Positions 25,934 to 36,042 of a DNA stretch of 47,585 nucleotides are shown one piece after another (the first letter of the stretch is position 1; each line of letters opens with the position of its first letter). Under the pieces are notes generated by a model. It did no database searches. It was given only the letters and a program-made list of their open reading frames with translations, and was not told where the DNA came from. Location: NCBI GenBank assembly GCA_030831125.1, contig JAURLQ010000038.1, forward strand, positions 1 to 47,585, read 5' to 3'. The stretch comes from Gammaproteobacteria bacterium (lineage in GTDB: Bacteria; Pseudomonadota; Gammaproteobacteria; Pseudomonadales; Pseudohongiellaceae). The position numbers and the translations under genes are program-made.

Positions 25934-28900
25934 ATGGCCATCAAAGTAGCAATACAACACCATACTGCATACCGTTTCGACCGGATGACAAACATCTTGC
26001 CACATGTAATCAGACTCCGTCCAGCTCCACACTGCCGCATGCAGATCCATGCATATTCCCTGAATATCAAACCGGGCAACCATTTTATTACCTGGCAACA
26101 GGATCCTTTTGCCAACTATCACGCACGAGTTGTCTTTCCCGAAAGGGCACGTGAACTGGTCATTGATGTAGAAGTAATAGTGGATATGACAGTGATCAAT
26201 CCCTTCGATTTTTTTCTGGAAGAAAAAAGCGAACACTTCCCTTTCAGATATGAAAAACAGCTCAAAAAGGATTTGACACCCTACCTTCAGATTGTTGAAA
26301 AAGGCCCTCTTTTGGTGCAGCTCCTGTCCAGAGTGGACCGAAGCCGCCAGCCCATCATTTCGTTTCTGGTTGCAATCAACCAGATCGTGCAGCAGGAAAT
26401 CGGATACCTGATCAGAATGGATCCCGGTGTACAGACCTGTGAGCAAACGCTGGGCAACCGTTCCGGCTCCTGCAGGGACAGCGCATGGTTGCTGGTACAG
26501 ATTCTTCGCCATCTTGGTCTGGCGGCCAGGTTCGTCTCTGGCTATCTGGTACAGCTTGCACCGGACCAGAAATCACTGGACGGCCCATCAGGACCTGAAA
26601 AGGATTTCACCGACCTGCACGCCTGGACAGAAGTTTTCATTCCGGGTGCTGGCTGGCTGGGTCTCGACCCCACCTCCGGGCTCTTTGCCGGTGAAGGGCA
26701 CATTCCGCTTGCGGCTACTCCGGATCCCCAGAGTGCAGCACCGGTAACCGGTTCAACCAGTGTTTGTGAAGTGGAATTCGAATACTCAAACCAGGTAACA
26801 CGTATCCATGAAGATCCACGTGTTACCAAACCCTACAGCGAGGAGCAATGGCTTGCAGTAGACAAACTCGGCATGGAGGTTGATACACGCCTCCAGAAGG
26901 GCGATGTAAAACTCACCATGGGTGGTGAACCCACCTTTGTATCGATTGACGATATGGAAAGCGCCCAATGGAATACCGCCGCGCTTGGCAAGGAAAAACT
27001 CGAACTGGCAGGAAAATTGCTGCACAAACTGAAGCATGAATTTGCCAAAGGCGGTTTGTTGCATCATGGACAAGGCAAGTGGTATCCCGGTGAACAACTC
27101 CCCCGCTGGGCACTGGGAATATTCTGGCGCAAGGATGGCAAGGCACTGTGGCAGGACGAAACGCTGCTTGATTCACCAAGCGTCCCCGGGAAGGCAGGAA
27201 AAACCTCTGCACAGAAATTCATGAAGCAGCTTTGTGAACATTTGCACCTTGATCCTGCTTATGTGGTTCCGGGCTATGAAGACCAGGATTACTACCTGAA
27301 TCGTGAAGGCCATTTGCCAGTCAATGTTGATGTGACTGACAGCAAGCTGGCTGATGCCCAGGAAAGAAAACGCCTGCGCAAGGTTTTTGATCAGGGGCTT
27401 GCCACCAAAACCGGATATGCCCTGCCTGTTGCATGGGAAGGTGACAAACAATCCGGACATTGGAAAAGCAGCCGCTGGGAATTCAGCCGACGAAAAATGT
27501 TTCTGGTGCCAGGCGACTCTCCCATGGGTCTGCGTTTGCCATTATCGAGCCTGCCATGGGAAGTGACACGGGAACAGGAATTTTCCGTAGACAGTTTTGA
27601 TGAACGCGGTGAACTCAATGTGCCTGAACACAAAAGCAAAGGGAAAAAAGTGCGCAAGGCAACAGTCACCGAAAAAATCATCCATACTGCCCTGTGCGTT
27701 GAAATGAGGGACAAGCACCTTCATGTGTTCATGCCTCCGCTCCCTGAACTTGAAGTCTGGCTGCATCTGCTTGAGACCGTTGAGAAAACTGCAACCAGCG
27801 AGAAGATTCCGGTCATTATCGAAGGTTACGAACCACCACGCGACCCTAGACTGCAGAAGTTGATGATCACACCTGACCCGGGTGTGATAGAAGTAAACAT
27901 TCATCCCGTTTCTTCCTGGCCTGAACTCGTCAGCAATGTTGAAAGGCTTTACAACAATGCCCGCGAATGCCGGCTAGGCACAGAGAAATTCAATCTCGAT
28001 GGCAAACATACGGGCACTGGCGGAGGCAACCATGTCACCCTTGGTGCAGCAAAAGCCGAAGACAGTCCCTTTCTCAGGCGCCCTCACCTGCTGGGCAGCC
28101 TGTTGCGCTACTGGCAGAATCATCCTGCACTTTCCTATCTGTTTTCAGGTCAGTTCATCGGCCCAACGAGCCAGGCACCCAGAGTGGATGAAGCCCGTGA
28201 CGACAACCTCTATGAACTGGAAATTGCCCTGCAGCAATTACCCTCAGGCGAATGTGACAGACCGTGGCTTGTGGATCGCATACTCAGGAACTTCCTGATC
28301 GACCTGACCGGTAATACCCACAGAGCAGAATTCTGCATAGACAAACTCTACTCGCCAGACAGCAGCACTGGTCGACTGGGGCTTGTGGAATTCCGCAATT
28401 TTGAAATGCCCCCACACTGGCAAATGAGCGCAGTACAGATATTGCTCCTGCGCTCGCTTGTGGCCGCTTTCTGGGACAAACCCTATACTCGGGAACTCAT
28501 CCCCTGGGGAAACCAGCTGCATGATCGTTTCATGTTGCCGTTTTTTGTTCATGAAGACCTGCAATGGGTCGTCAGGGATCTCAACGATGCCGGACTTCCA
28601 TTCTCTGCAGACTGGTTTGCGCCATTCGAGGAATTCCGTTTTCCCCATTACGGCAGAATCCATGTTGCGGGGCTCGAAATCGACATACACCAGGCCATAG
28701 AGCCCTGGCATGTGCTGGGAGAAGAAGCGTCAGGAACCGGCACTGCCCGTTACGTCGACTCTTCGGTGCAAAGACTGCAGGTGCTTGTCCATGGGCTTAC
28801 TGGTAACCGACTGTTGCTATGCTGTAACGGCCGCAAGATTCCGCTGCATGCTACAGGGCGTGAAGGCGAGTATGTAGGTGGCATTCGCTACAAGGCATGG

Positions 28901-29224
28901 TCGCCCTGGTCTGCCCTGCATCCGACCATTGATGTGCACACTCCCCTGACCATAGAAGTGGTTGATACACACAACCAGCGCTCCCTCGGAGGTTGCCAGT
29001 ACCATGTAGGACATCCGGGTGGGCGCAATTACGACACTTTCCCTGTCAACGCCAATGAAGCCGAAGCAAGGCGAACAGCCCGTTTCCTTATGCAAGGACA
29101 CAGGCAGGGCAAACTCAAGGTCAGGACAGATCCTCCGCATCCTGATACTCCTTATACACTGGATTTACGCTACAAGAACTCAGTTAAAAATGAAATCATC
29201 AGATTACCAGCCAGAAGCCTGTAA
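25934..29224 (+). CDS. Transglutaminase-like protein with DUF2126 domain
   Basis: Large cytoplasmic two-part protein of the Anbu gene cluster. Residues 1-80 are the bacterial transglutaminase N-terminal region. Residues 150-260 are the papain-like transglutaminase core with the complete triad Cys180 (GNRSGSCRDSAW), His229 (DLHAWTEVFIPG) and Asp245 (WLGLDPTSG). From about residue 290 to the end is the DUF2126 region, beginning LTMGGEPTFVSIDDM. At 1096 residues it is normal for the fused form. The start is MAIKVAIQHHTAYRF, seven codons inside the longest reading. No signal peptide is seen. It may crosslink or hydrolyse amide bonds together with the ATP-grasp and alpha-E proteins. Its 3' end overlaps zwf by 35 bases. 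Confidence 0.93.
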   Translation: MAIKVAIQHHTAYRFDRMTNILPHVIRLRPAPHCRMQIHAYSLNIKPGNHFITWQQDPFANYHARVVFPERARELVIDVEVIVDMTVINPFDFFLEEKSEHFPFRYEKQLKKDLTPYLQIVEKGPLLVQLLSRVDRSRQPIISFLVAINQIVQQEIGYLIRMDPGVQTCEQTLGNRSGSCRDSAWLLVQILRHLGLAARFVSGYLVQLAPDQKSLDGPSGPEKDFTDLHAWTEVFIPGAGWLGLDPTSGLFAGEGHIPLAATPDPQSAAPVTGSTSVCEVEFEYSNQVTRIHEDPRVTKPYSEEQWLAVDKLGMEVDTRLQKGDVKLTMGGEPTFVSIDDMESAQWNTAALGKEKLELAGKLLHKLKHEFAKGGLLHHGQGKWYPGEQLPRWALGIFWRKDGKALWQDETLLDSPSVPGKAGKTSAQKFMKQLCEHLHLDPAYVVPGYEDQDYYLNREGHLPVNVDVTDSKLADAQERKRLRKVFDQGLATKTGYALPVAWEGDKQSGHWKSSRWEFSRRKMFLVPGDSPMGLRLPLSSLPWEVTREQEFSVDSFDERGELNVPEHKSKGKKVRKATVTEKIIHTALCVEMRDKHLHVFMPPLPELEVWLHLLETVEKTATSEKIPVIIEGYEPPRDPRLQKLMITPDPGVIEVNIHPVSSWPELVSNVERLYNNARECRLGTEKFNLDGKHTGTGGGNHVTLGAAKAEDSPFLRRPHLLGSLLRYWQNHPALSYLFSGQFIGPTSQAPRVDEARDDNLYELEIALQQLPSGECDRPWLVDRILRNFLIDLTGNTHRAEFCIDKLYSPDSSTGRLGLVEFRNFEMPPHWQMSAVQILLLRSLVAAFWDKPYTRELIPWGNQLHDRFMLPFFVHEDLQWVVRDLNDAGLPFSADWFAPFEEFRFPHYGRIHVAGLEIDIHQAIEPWHVLGEEASGTGTARYVDSSVQRLQVLVHGLTGNRLLLCCNGRKIPLHATGREGEYVGGIRYKAWSPWSALHPTIDVHTPLTIEVVDTHNQRSLGGCQYHVGHPGGRNYDTFPVNANEAEARRTARFLMQGHRQGKLKVRTDPPHPDTPYTLDLRYKNSVKNEIIRLPARSL

Positions 29225-30662
29225 CCTCATCATTTTCGGCATAGCCGGCGACCTGGCGCGCCGCAAATTGCTGAGCGCCCTGTACCATCTCGACAGGGAA
29301 AAACTGTTGCATGATGACACCCGCATTCTGGGCATGGCGCGTTTGGAGATGAATCCGGATGATTTCCGTAACATGGTCATGAACTCGCTGGTCCAGTTTG
29401 TCGGCGGCAATATCGACCAGACCGTATTGCGCAGACTGATGCAACGCATGGGTTACCGCAGCCTCAATTTCGAGAACCCGGGAGAATTCAACAGTCTTGC
29501 CGACTGGTTCGGCGCCAACGATCGTCACAGTATTTTCTATTTTGCCACACCGGCAGCTGTCTACCCTGACATATGCGCAGGCCTCCATCATGCCGGCTAT
29601 ATCAGGGACGACAGTCAGGTGATCATGGAAAAACCGATTGGTGACAGTCTGGAAAGCTCCAAAGTGGTGAACGACGCCGTGGCCTCCTGGTTCAGGGAGG
29701 AACAGATCTACCGCATAGATCATTATCTCGGCAAGGAAACAGTACTTAACCTGCTGGTGTTGCGTTTTGCCAATGCGCTGTTCACCAGTAACTGGGACCA
29801 TACCTGCATAGATCATATACAGATCACCATTGCCGAAAGCGTTGGCATAGAGGATAGATGGGGATTCTACGACAAGGCCGGCCAGATGCGGGACATGGTG
29901 CAGAACCACATCCTGCAGATTCTTTGCCTGCTGGCCATGGAACCACCTGTTGACCTGTCACCTGAAAATATACGGAATGAAAAACTCAAGGTACTGAAGG
30001 CCTTACGCCCTATTACCCGGGAGAACATCGCCAAAAAGGCAATCAGAGGCCAATATGCTGCAGGTTTCATCAAGGGGCAGTCAGTACCAGGTTATCTCAA
30101 GGAAGCTGATGCCAATACCGAAAGCACCACTGAAACCTTTGTAGCAATCAAGGTGGAAATAGACAACTGGCGCTGGTCCGGAGTCCCATTCTATATTCGC
30201 ACCGGCAAACGACTGGCCATGAAGCAGAGTGAAATCAACATTCACTTCAAGGCTCAGCCCCACAATATTTTCCGCGAAAGCTACCCTGAACTTCCGCCAA
30301 ACAAACTCACCATACGATTGCAACCTGATGAAGGGCTTGAGCTGCAAATGATGAACAAGGTTCCCGGCATAACCGAATTGTCACACATTGCCAAGAACAG
30401 GCTCGACCTTAGCTTTTCTGAATCATTCAGCAACAAACGGGTTGTCGATGCCTACGAACGACTGCTGCTTGAAGCGATGCTGCAGAACCAGAGCTGGTTT
30501 GTTCGTCGCGATGAAGTGGAGGAAGCATGGCGCTGGGTAGATCGCATTATTGAAGCCTGGGAATTGCAGGGCGAAAAGCCTGACTCGTATCAGGCAGGAT
30601 CCTGGGGACCTACTTCCTCCATTTCCCTGATTGCCCGTGATGAACGGGAATGGGATGAATAA
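29190..30662 (+). CDS. zwf: Glucose-6-phosphate 1-dehydrogenase
   Basis: Oxidises glucose-6-phosphate to 6-phosphogluconolactone with NADP(+), the entry to the oxidative pentose-phosphate pathway. The nucleotide-binding motif reads GIAGDLARRKLLSAL near residues 17-31, and the active-site motif is IDHYLGKETVLNLL. The length of 490 residues is normal. The start MKSSDYQPEACNLIIFG is the family N-terminus; earlier in-frame codons would lie inside the transglutaminase gene. It overlaps that gene by 35 bases in another frame, so it may depend on its transcript. Its stop codon is directly adjacent to the stop of the converging glgA. The position links it to glycogen breakdown, although no pgl or gnd gene is present here. 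Confidence 0.96.
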   Translation: MKSSDYQPEACNLIIFGIAGDLARRKLLSALYHLDREKLLHDDTRILGMARLEMNPDDFRNMVMNSLVQFVGGNIDQTVLRRLMQRMGYRSLNFENPGEFNSLADWFGANDRHSIFYFATPAAVYPDICAGLHHAGYIRDDSQVIMEKPIGDSLESSKVVNDAVASWFREEQIYRIDHYLGKETVLNLLVLRFANALFTSNWDHTCIDHIQITIAESVGIEDRWGFYDKAGQMRDMVQNHILQILCLLAMEPPVDLSPENIRNEKLKVLKALRPITRENIAKKAIRGQYAAGFIKGQSVPGYLKEADANTESTTETFVAIKVEIDNWRWSGVPFYIRTGKRLAMKQSEINIHFKAQPHNIFRESYPELPPNKLTIRLQPDEGLELQMMNKVPGITELSHIAKNRLDLSFSESFSNKRVVDAYERLLLEAMLQNQSWFVRRDEVEEAWRWVDRIIEAWELQGEKPDSYQAGSWGPTSSISLIARDEREWDE

Positions 30663-32243
30663 TCAACTCTTTGCCGCGTCATCCCGGCTATTTTCATACA
30701 AGAGCTTTTCATAGACTGCAGCACTTTCATCCCAGCTGAATCTTGCTGCAGCTGCTGCCTTTGAAATCTGCTGCCACTGGGGAATCCTGCTGGAATACAA
30801 CTGCAGTGCTTCCCGGAAAGTACTGATCATCGCCTGTGCCTGTTCAACCGGATTGCTCCCGGAAAAGCAGAAGCCGTTCTGCATGTGTATTACCGTATCA
30901 GCCAACCCCCCTACGCTGTGCACCAGACAGGGTGTTCCGGCACGCATTGCCAGCATCTGACTGATACCGCAAGGTTCAAAACTGCTGGGCATCAGAAACA
31001 GATCTCCCATTGTGTAAAGCATGTCACCGGTATTTTCTGCGTAACCACAAAGAAACAGGAAACAGGGATTATTCCGCATGATGTCTGTCATGAAAGATTC
31101 ACATGCAGCATCACCGCTACCAAGCATAATCATGAAGCCCTTTTCTGCAGCTACAATCGCAAGCAGGTGTTCCAGTGCGCTTTTTCCTTCAATTTCCACG
31201 CGCAGGAGACTGACTTTCTGGGCTGTAAGCCGTCCAACAGATGTCACCAGAAAAGCGTCTTTCTGTCGCTGGCCGCCCCAATGTAAAAGTCGCTCCAATG
31301 CATGAAACCAGCTTGCCTTGATATACAACTGATTTCCGACCCAGGTTTCCAGCGCCATTGTGGCTTCTGCTACAAAAGCAGTTTTGGTGGGCTTTTTGCC
31401 CCGGCCTGTTGCAGGGTAGTCACATCCGTTCAAAATGCCGAACAGCTTTCCGGCTTCAAAGGCTGCCTGTAAATCCTGCTCAAGCCCTTCACCTCTGACA
31501 AGACCAAGCTCAGGCACTGACGGTTCACGTATTTCAGCTGCATAACCAGGCGATACCACATGAACCCTGTCCGCAAGATTGATACCGCAACGCATCAGGT
31601 TTATGCAATCAGGGTATCTGGGATCAACCACTTTGTCTTTATCAACTTCCAATGCAGGAAACCACTGCTGCAGGGATGACTCGTTATCTTCAAAGGGCCT
31701 TATCCCCTGCAGGGAAAGATTATGGATGGTGAAAACTGCCGGTATTTTCTTCAATGCAGAGAAACCGGCGTGGTACTGACGCAACAACAATACCGGAGCC
31801 GTATGCCAGTCATGCAGATGGAGAACATCTGGTGTCTCGATGCCATTGGTCACCAGCAAATGACAAATAGCCAATGAAAACAGCGCGAATTTTGTTGCAT
31901 CAGTGGCAAATGGTTGGTCTGCATCGTGGCAGTAAAGCTGTCCGGCGCCACAGGCTCCAAAAAGTGGATTTTCAATCACGAAATGGCGAACGCTGTTTTC
32001 TTTATCAAGCTGGATTTCAAAAAGTTCAAGCGTATGCAGACTGCTGGCAAATTCCACTGTCATTGAAAGAACGTATTGTGCTTGTGGCAGGTGCGAAAGA
32101 CGCTGGTAACCCGGCAGAATGACCGAAACTTGGTGCCCCCTTTCCACAAGCGCACGAGGAACATCCCTTATTACATCACCGATCCCTCCAACCTTAGCAC
32201 CTGGTAGAGCCCCGTTTTCGGCTGCCGCCATCACTATATGCAT
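30663..32243 (-). CDS. glgA: Glycogen synthase (ADP-glucose type)
   Basis: GT5-family glycosyltransferase extending alpha-1,4-glucan from ADP-glucose. The N-terminal ADP-glucose motif reads KVGGIGDV, a variant of the usual KTGGLADV with the lysine kept. Other signatures are DVLHLHDWHTA, FTIHNLSLQG, SVGRLTAQK and the acceptor-side MPSSFEPCGISQ. The length of 526 residues is slightly long for GlgA. It is the last gene of the glycogen operon, three bases after glgC, and meets zwf stop to stop. The pairing with glgC confirms that the ADP-glucose route is used. Confidence 0.95.
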   Translation of the reverse strand: MHIVMAAAENGALPGAKVGGIGDVIRDVPRALVERGHQVSVILPGYQRLSHLPQAQYVLSMTVEFASSLHTLELFEIQLDKENSVRHFVIENPLFGACGAGQLYCHDADQPFATDATKFALFSLAICHLLVTNGIETPDVLHLHDWHTAPVLLLRQYHAGFSALKKIPAVFTIHNLSLQGIRPFEDNESSLQQWFPALEVDKDKVVDPRYPDCINLMRCGINLADRVHVVSPGYAAEIREPSVPELGLVRGEGLEQDLQAAFEAGKLFGILNGCDYPATGRGKKPTKTAFVAEATMALETWVGNQLYIKASWFHALERLLHWGGQRQKDAFLVTSVGRLTAQKVSLLRVEIEGKSALEHLLAIVAAEKGFMIMLGSGDAACESFMTDIMRNNPCFLFLCGYAENTGDMLYTMGDLFLMPSSFEPCGISQMLAMRAGTPCLVHSVGGLADTVIHMQNGFCFSGSNPVEQAQAMISTFREALQLYSSRIPQWQQISKAAAAARFSWDESAAVYEKLLYENSRDDAAKS

Positions 32244-32246
32244 GCT

Positions 32247-33533
32247 TTAGAACCGGTCAGTTACTGATTTTACGCCGACACTCTGTCCAAGCATGCTGCG
32301 GGTAACCAGAGTAACACCTCCGGCAGTAACCCTGAACCCTCTGGCCCTGTCCTTCTCTGCATCAATACCGATTTCCATGCCTTCAGGGATTTTGCATCCA
32401 CGGTCAATAATGGCTTTTCTTATATGGCAATGCCTGCCAACATTTGCTTCAGGCAAGAGCACAGCACTTTCAATATGTGACCATGAGTTTGTTCTCACAT
32501 TGGAATAGAGGACTGATTTTTCCACCTTTGAACCGGAGATAATGCATCCACCCGAAACGAGGGAGTCAACCGCAAAACCCCTGCGATCTTCATCGTTGAA
32601 TACAAATTTTGCTGGTGGCAACTGTTCCTGGAATGTCCATACCGGCCAACGTGGATCGTAGAGATTCAGAGGCGGTACCGGCATTGTGAGCTCAATATTG
32701 GCCTGCCAGTAGGAATCGAGCGTACCAACATCGCGCCAGTAGGCTTTCTGGTCCTTTTCAACATCCACAAAACGGTAGGCATATACCTTGCTCTCCTTGA
32801 TGATGGATGGAATGATATTCTTGCCGAAATCGTGGTCGGACTCCATGTTCTTGCTGTCTGAGCGTAGCTGGTCAAACAGGAATTCTGTCTGGAAGAGATA
32901 ATTTCCCATTGAGGCAAGACAGTAGTCAGGATTGTCAGGCAAGGGTTTGGGATTGGCGGGCTTTTCCTCGAAACCGATAATTCTGTCGTGTTCATCCACT
33001 TCCATCACGCCAAAAGCCCCGGCAGCTTCCTTTACTGGTACAACCATACAGGACACCGTCATTTCCGCTCCCGTTTCCGCGTGTGCTACCAGCATGTCAC
33101 CATAATCCTGACGATAGACATGATCACCGGAAAGTATCATTACGTAGGCCGGAATTTCTCCCCTGATGATGTCTATATTCTGGAACACAGCATCTGCTGT
33201 ACCCTGGTACCAATTGTCGGATGTTCTCTGGGAGGCTGGCAGAATTTCCACACCCTCGCCCAGTTCTTTCTTGAAATGTCCCCACCCGCGCACAAGATGC
33301 TTGATCAGTGAATGCGCCTTGTACTGGGTAACTACACCGACCCTGCGAATGCCGGAATTGATGCAGTTGGAAAGCGGAAAATCGATAATGCGGAATTTGC
33401 CACCAAAAAATAGTGCCGGCTTGGCCCGCCATTCAGTGAGCTCATACAACCGGGAGCCCCGCCCGCCTGCCAGTATCAGGGCATAGGTTTCCTTGGTCAG
33501 TTTGCTGACATAACGCGAGCTGTGATCATTCAT
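32247..33533 (-). CDS. glgC: Glucose-1-phosphate adenylyltransferase
   Basis: Makes ADP-glucose from glucose-1-phosphate and ATP, the committed and usually allosterically controlled step of glycogen synthesis. The nucleotidyltransferase motif [20 protein letters not shown] is at residues 21-40, followed by [18 protein letters not shown]. The C-terminal part ([20 protein letters not shown]) is the left-handed beta-helix with hexapeptide repeats. The length of 428 residues is normal. It is one base from glgP upstream and three from glgA downstream, so all are co-translated from one message. Confidence 0.96.
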   Translation of the reverse strand: MNDHSSRYVSKLTKETYALILAGGRGSRLYELTEWRAKPALFFGGKFRIIDFPLSNCINSGIRRVGVVTQYKAHSLIKHLVRGWGHFKKELGEGVEILPASQRTSDNWYQGTADAVFQNIDIIRGEIPAYVMILSGDHVYRQDYGDMLVAHAETGAEMTVSCMVVPVKEAAGAFGVMEVDEHDRIIGFEEKPANPKPLPDNPDYCLASMGNYLFQTEFLFDQLRSDSKNMESDHDFGKNIIPSIIKESKVYAYRFVDVEKDQKAYWRDVGTLDSYWQANIELTMPVPPLNLYDPRWPVWTFQEQLPPAKFVFNDEDRRGFAVDSLVSGGCIISGSKVEKSVLYSNVRTNSWSHIESAVLLPEANVGRHCHIRKAIIDRGCKIPEGMEIGIDAEKDRARGFRVTAGGVTLVTRSMLGQSVGVKSVTDRF

Positions 33534-33534
33534 C

Positions 33535-36042
33535 TCATTTACCTGCCGCCTGCTTTACCTTGAACTGTTGATCCTTCCCCAAACCCCAGATTTCATTTGC
33601 ATAATCGGTAATGGTCCGATCGCTTGAAAAATACCCGCTGTAAGCAGTATTCAGAATACTCATGGTAGTCCAGCGCTCGACATCAGCATAGACCTGGGCT
33701 GCTTTTTCCTGCGCCTCAACAAAACCCCTGAAATCTGCAGCTGTAAGCCATTGATCATGGGGGTTGCGAATACTTTCAGTCAGGGAAACAAAAATTCCCG
33801 GCTCTTCCCTGCTGAAACAGTCCTGTTCCAGCAGCTCCATTACCCGACTGAAATCAGGGTCGGCTGCTATTATTGAGCTGGGGTGATAATCCTTGCGTGT
33901 TTCTTCAACCTGCTCGGCTGTAAGGCCGAACAGAAAGAAATTTTCTTCGCCTACCGCTTCCCTGATTTCAATATTGGCGCCATCAAGCGTACCGATGGTC
34001 ACGGCACCATTCATCATGAATTTCATGTTGCCGGTACCAGAGGCCTCCTTGCCGGCAGTGGAAATCTGTTCGGAAAGATCAGTACCCGGACAGATTATTT
34101 CCATTGCAGTAACCTGATAGTTGGGCAGGAACACCACCCTCAACCAGTCCTTCGCAGCAGGATCATTGTTGATCACAGCTGCCACATTGTTGACGAGCTT
34201 GATGATCAGCTTGGCCATCTGGTAACCCGGCGCGGCCTTGCCACCAATCAGCACACATCGCGGCACCATTGTGCCTGTCTCTCCTTTCAGGATTTTCTGG
34301 TACAGATGCACAACGTGCAGCACATTGAGCAACTGTCGCTTGTATTCATGTATGCGCTTGACCTGGATATCGAACATCATGGATGCATCAAAACGCACAC
34401 CTGTTCTTTCCATGACCATTTCAGCCAGACGCTCCTTGTTGGCACATTTGATACTACGCCACTGTTTGCGCAACTCCTTGTCATCAATCTGCGTGGCCAG
34501 CTGTTCAAGTTGTTTGAGATCAGTTATCCACTGTTCTCCTATCCGCTTGTCGAGCAGCGCCTTCAGACCTGGATTACAGAATCCCAGCCAGCGTCTTGGT
34601 GTAACACCATTGGTTTTGTTATTCAGTTTTTCCGGCCATAACTGGTAGAAATTGTTGAACAGGCCTTCCTTGAGCAGCTGTGTATGAAGCGCAGCAACGC
34701 CATTGACAGAACTGCTGCCGACTATTGCCAGCCATGCCATTCTGATCTGCGGCTCATGTCCTTCCTCAATAATGGACATTTCCCTGAGTTTCTGTGAATC
34801 ACCAGGCCATTTGGCCGAAACTTCCTTGAGAAAATGATGATTGATCTCGTAAATGATCTCCAGCAGGCGCGGGAGCAGTTGACGGAACAAGGCTACCGGC
34901 CACTTTTCCAGTGCCTCTGGAAGCAGGGTATGATTGGTATAGGCCATGGTTTCAGTAGTAATCGCCCAGGCCTCATCCCAGCCAAATTCATATACATCCA
35001 CAAGAAGTCGCATCAGTTCAGGCACAGCAACGGCTGGATGGGTATCATTGAGCTGAATACGGTTCTTGTCGGCAAAACCGTGCATGTCATTGCCGTAATC
35101 GCGTTTCCAGCGGGCAATGACATCCTGCAGGCTCGCAGATGAAAGAAAGTACTGCTGACGCAGTCGCAATACCTTGCCGTTCACACTAACATCATTCGGA
35201 TACAGCACCATGGAAATCTGGGCAGCCATGTTCTGGCTCAATACAGCATCATGATGCTCACCTGAATTGAAATCCTGCAGACTGAGTTTGTCCGAGGTAT
35301 CAGCCTTCCACAGGCGCAAGGTATTGACGATGTCATTCCTGTAACCGGGTATGGGCACATCATGTGGTACTGCAAGCACATCTGAAGTGCTGATCCAGCG
35401 CACACGGAAATTCCCCTTTTCATCTACCCACGATTCTGTGTGTCCACCGAATTTTACGGTTCGGGTATTTTCCAGTGAAATAATTTCCCAGGGAGTACCA
35501 CCTTCAAGCCAGTGGTCCGGTACTTCCACCTGATAACCATTCCGGATTTTCTGGTGGAAAATGCCGTAGTCGTAGCGGATTCCATATCCTGTAACCGGAT
35601 ATCCAAGGGTTGCACAACTGTCCAGGAAACAGGCTGCCAGCCTGCCCAGACCTCCATTACCCAATCCGGCATCCCGCTCCTGATCGAGCACTTCTTCCAG
35701 AGCACAGCCAAAGGATTTGAGTGACTGTGAAAGTGCATGCTCCAGGTCCAGATTCAGAACTGCATTATTGAGGGCCCTGCCCATGAGATACTCGAGAGAA
35801 AGATAGGCTACCCTGCGTGGTTTGTTTTCCTGATAGCATTCGCGGGTACTGCGCCAGCGCTCAACCAGTCTGTCCCTTACTGTAAGGGCAGTTGCCTGAT
35901 AAAGATAACGCTCACCGCACCTGGCCTGCCCTCTGCCCAGCGTCAGATGATAGTGCCGGAGCAGGTCCTTCTTTACAGTGCGCGTATCCATTCCGAGCCA
36001 GGGAAACTCATCATCAAAGTTCTTGTCAACTTCACACTTCAT
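33535..36042 (-). CDS. glgP: Glycogen/alpha-glucan phosphorylase
   Basis: PLP-dependent GT35 enzyme releasing glucose-1-phosphate from alpha-1,4-glucan. The PLP-lysine motif [15 protein letters not shown] and [12 protein letters not shown] lie in the C-terminal third. [13 protein letters not shown]-type sequence appears as [19 protein letters not shown] near residue 125. The length of 835 residues is typical. The start overlaps the glgX stop by four bases (ATGA). Having glgP with glgC and glgA in one operon means synthesis and breakdown enzymes are made together, so control must be mostly allosteric or by an unseen regulator. Confidence 0.96.
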   Translation of the reverse strand: MKCEVDKNFDDEFPWLGMDTRTVKKDLLRHYHLTLGRGQARCGERYLYQATALTVRDRLVERWRSTRECYQENKPRRVAYLSLEYLMGRALNNAVLNLDLEHALSQSLKSFGCALEEVLDQERDAGLGNGGLGRLAACFLDSCATLGYPVTGYGIRYDYGIFHQKIRNGYQVEVPDHWLEGGTPWEIISLENTRTVKFGGHTESWVDEKGNFRVRWISTSDVLAVPHDVPIPGYRNDIVNTLRLWKADTSDKLSLQDFNSGEHHDAVLSQNMAAQISMVLYPNDVSVNGKVLRLRQQYFLSSASLQDVIARWKRDYGNDMHGFADKNRIQLNDTHPAVAVPELMRLLVDVYEFGWDEAWAITTETMAYTNHTLLPEALEKWPVALFRQLLPRLLEIIYEINHHFLKEVSAKWPGDSQKLREMSIIEEGHEPQIRMAWLAIVGSSSVNGVAALHTQLLKEGLFNNFYQLWPEKLNNKTNGVTPRRWLGFCNPGLKALLDKRIGEQWITDLKQLEQLATQIDDKELRKQWRSIKCANKERLAEMVMERTGVRFDASMMFDIQVKRIHEYKRQLLNVLHVVHLYQKILKGETGTMVPRCVLIGGKAAPGYQMAKLIIKLVNNVAAVINNDPAAKDWLRVVFLPNYQVTAMEIICPGTDLSEQISTAGKEASGTGNMKFMMNGAVTIGTLDGANIEIREAVGEENFFLFGLTAEQVEETRKDYHPSSIIAADPDFSRVMELLEQDCFSREEPGIFVSLTESIRNPHDQWLTAADFRGFVEAQEKAAQVYADVERWTTMSILNTAYSGYFSSDRTITDYANEIWGLGKDQQFKVKQAAGK

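Noticed and set aside
29019-29189. 57-codon N-terminal extension of zwf
   Set aside because: It lies within the transglutaminase gene in another frame and does not resemble any glucose-6-phosphate dehydrogenase N-terminus.
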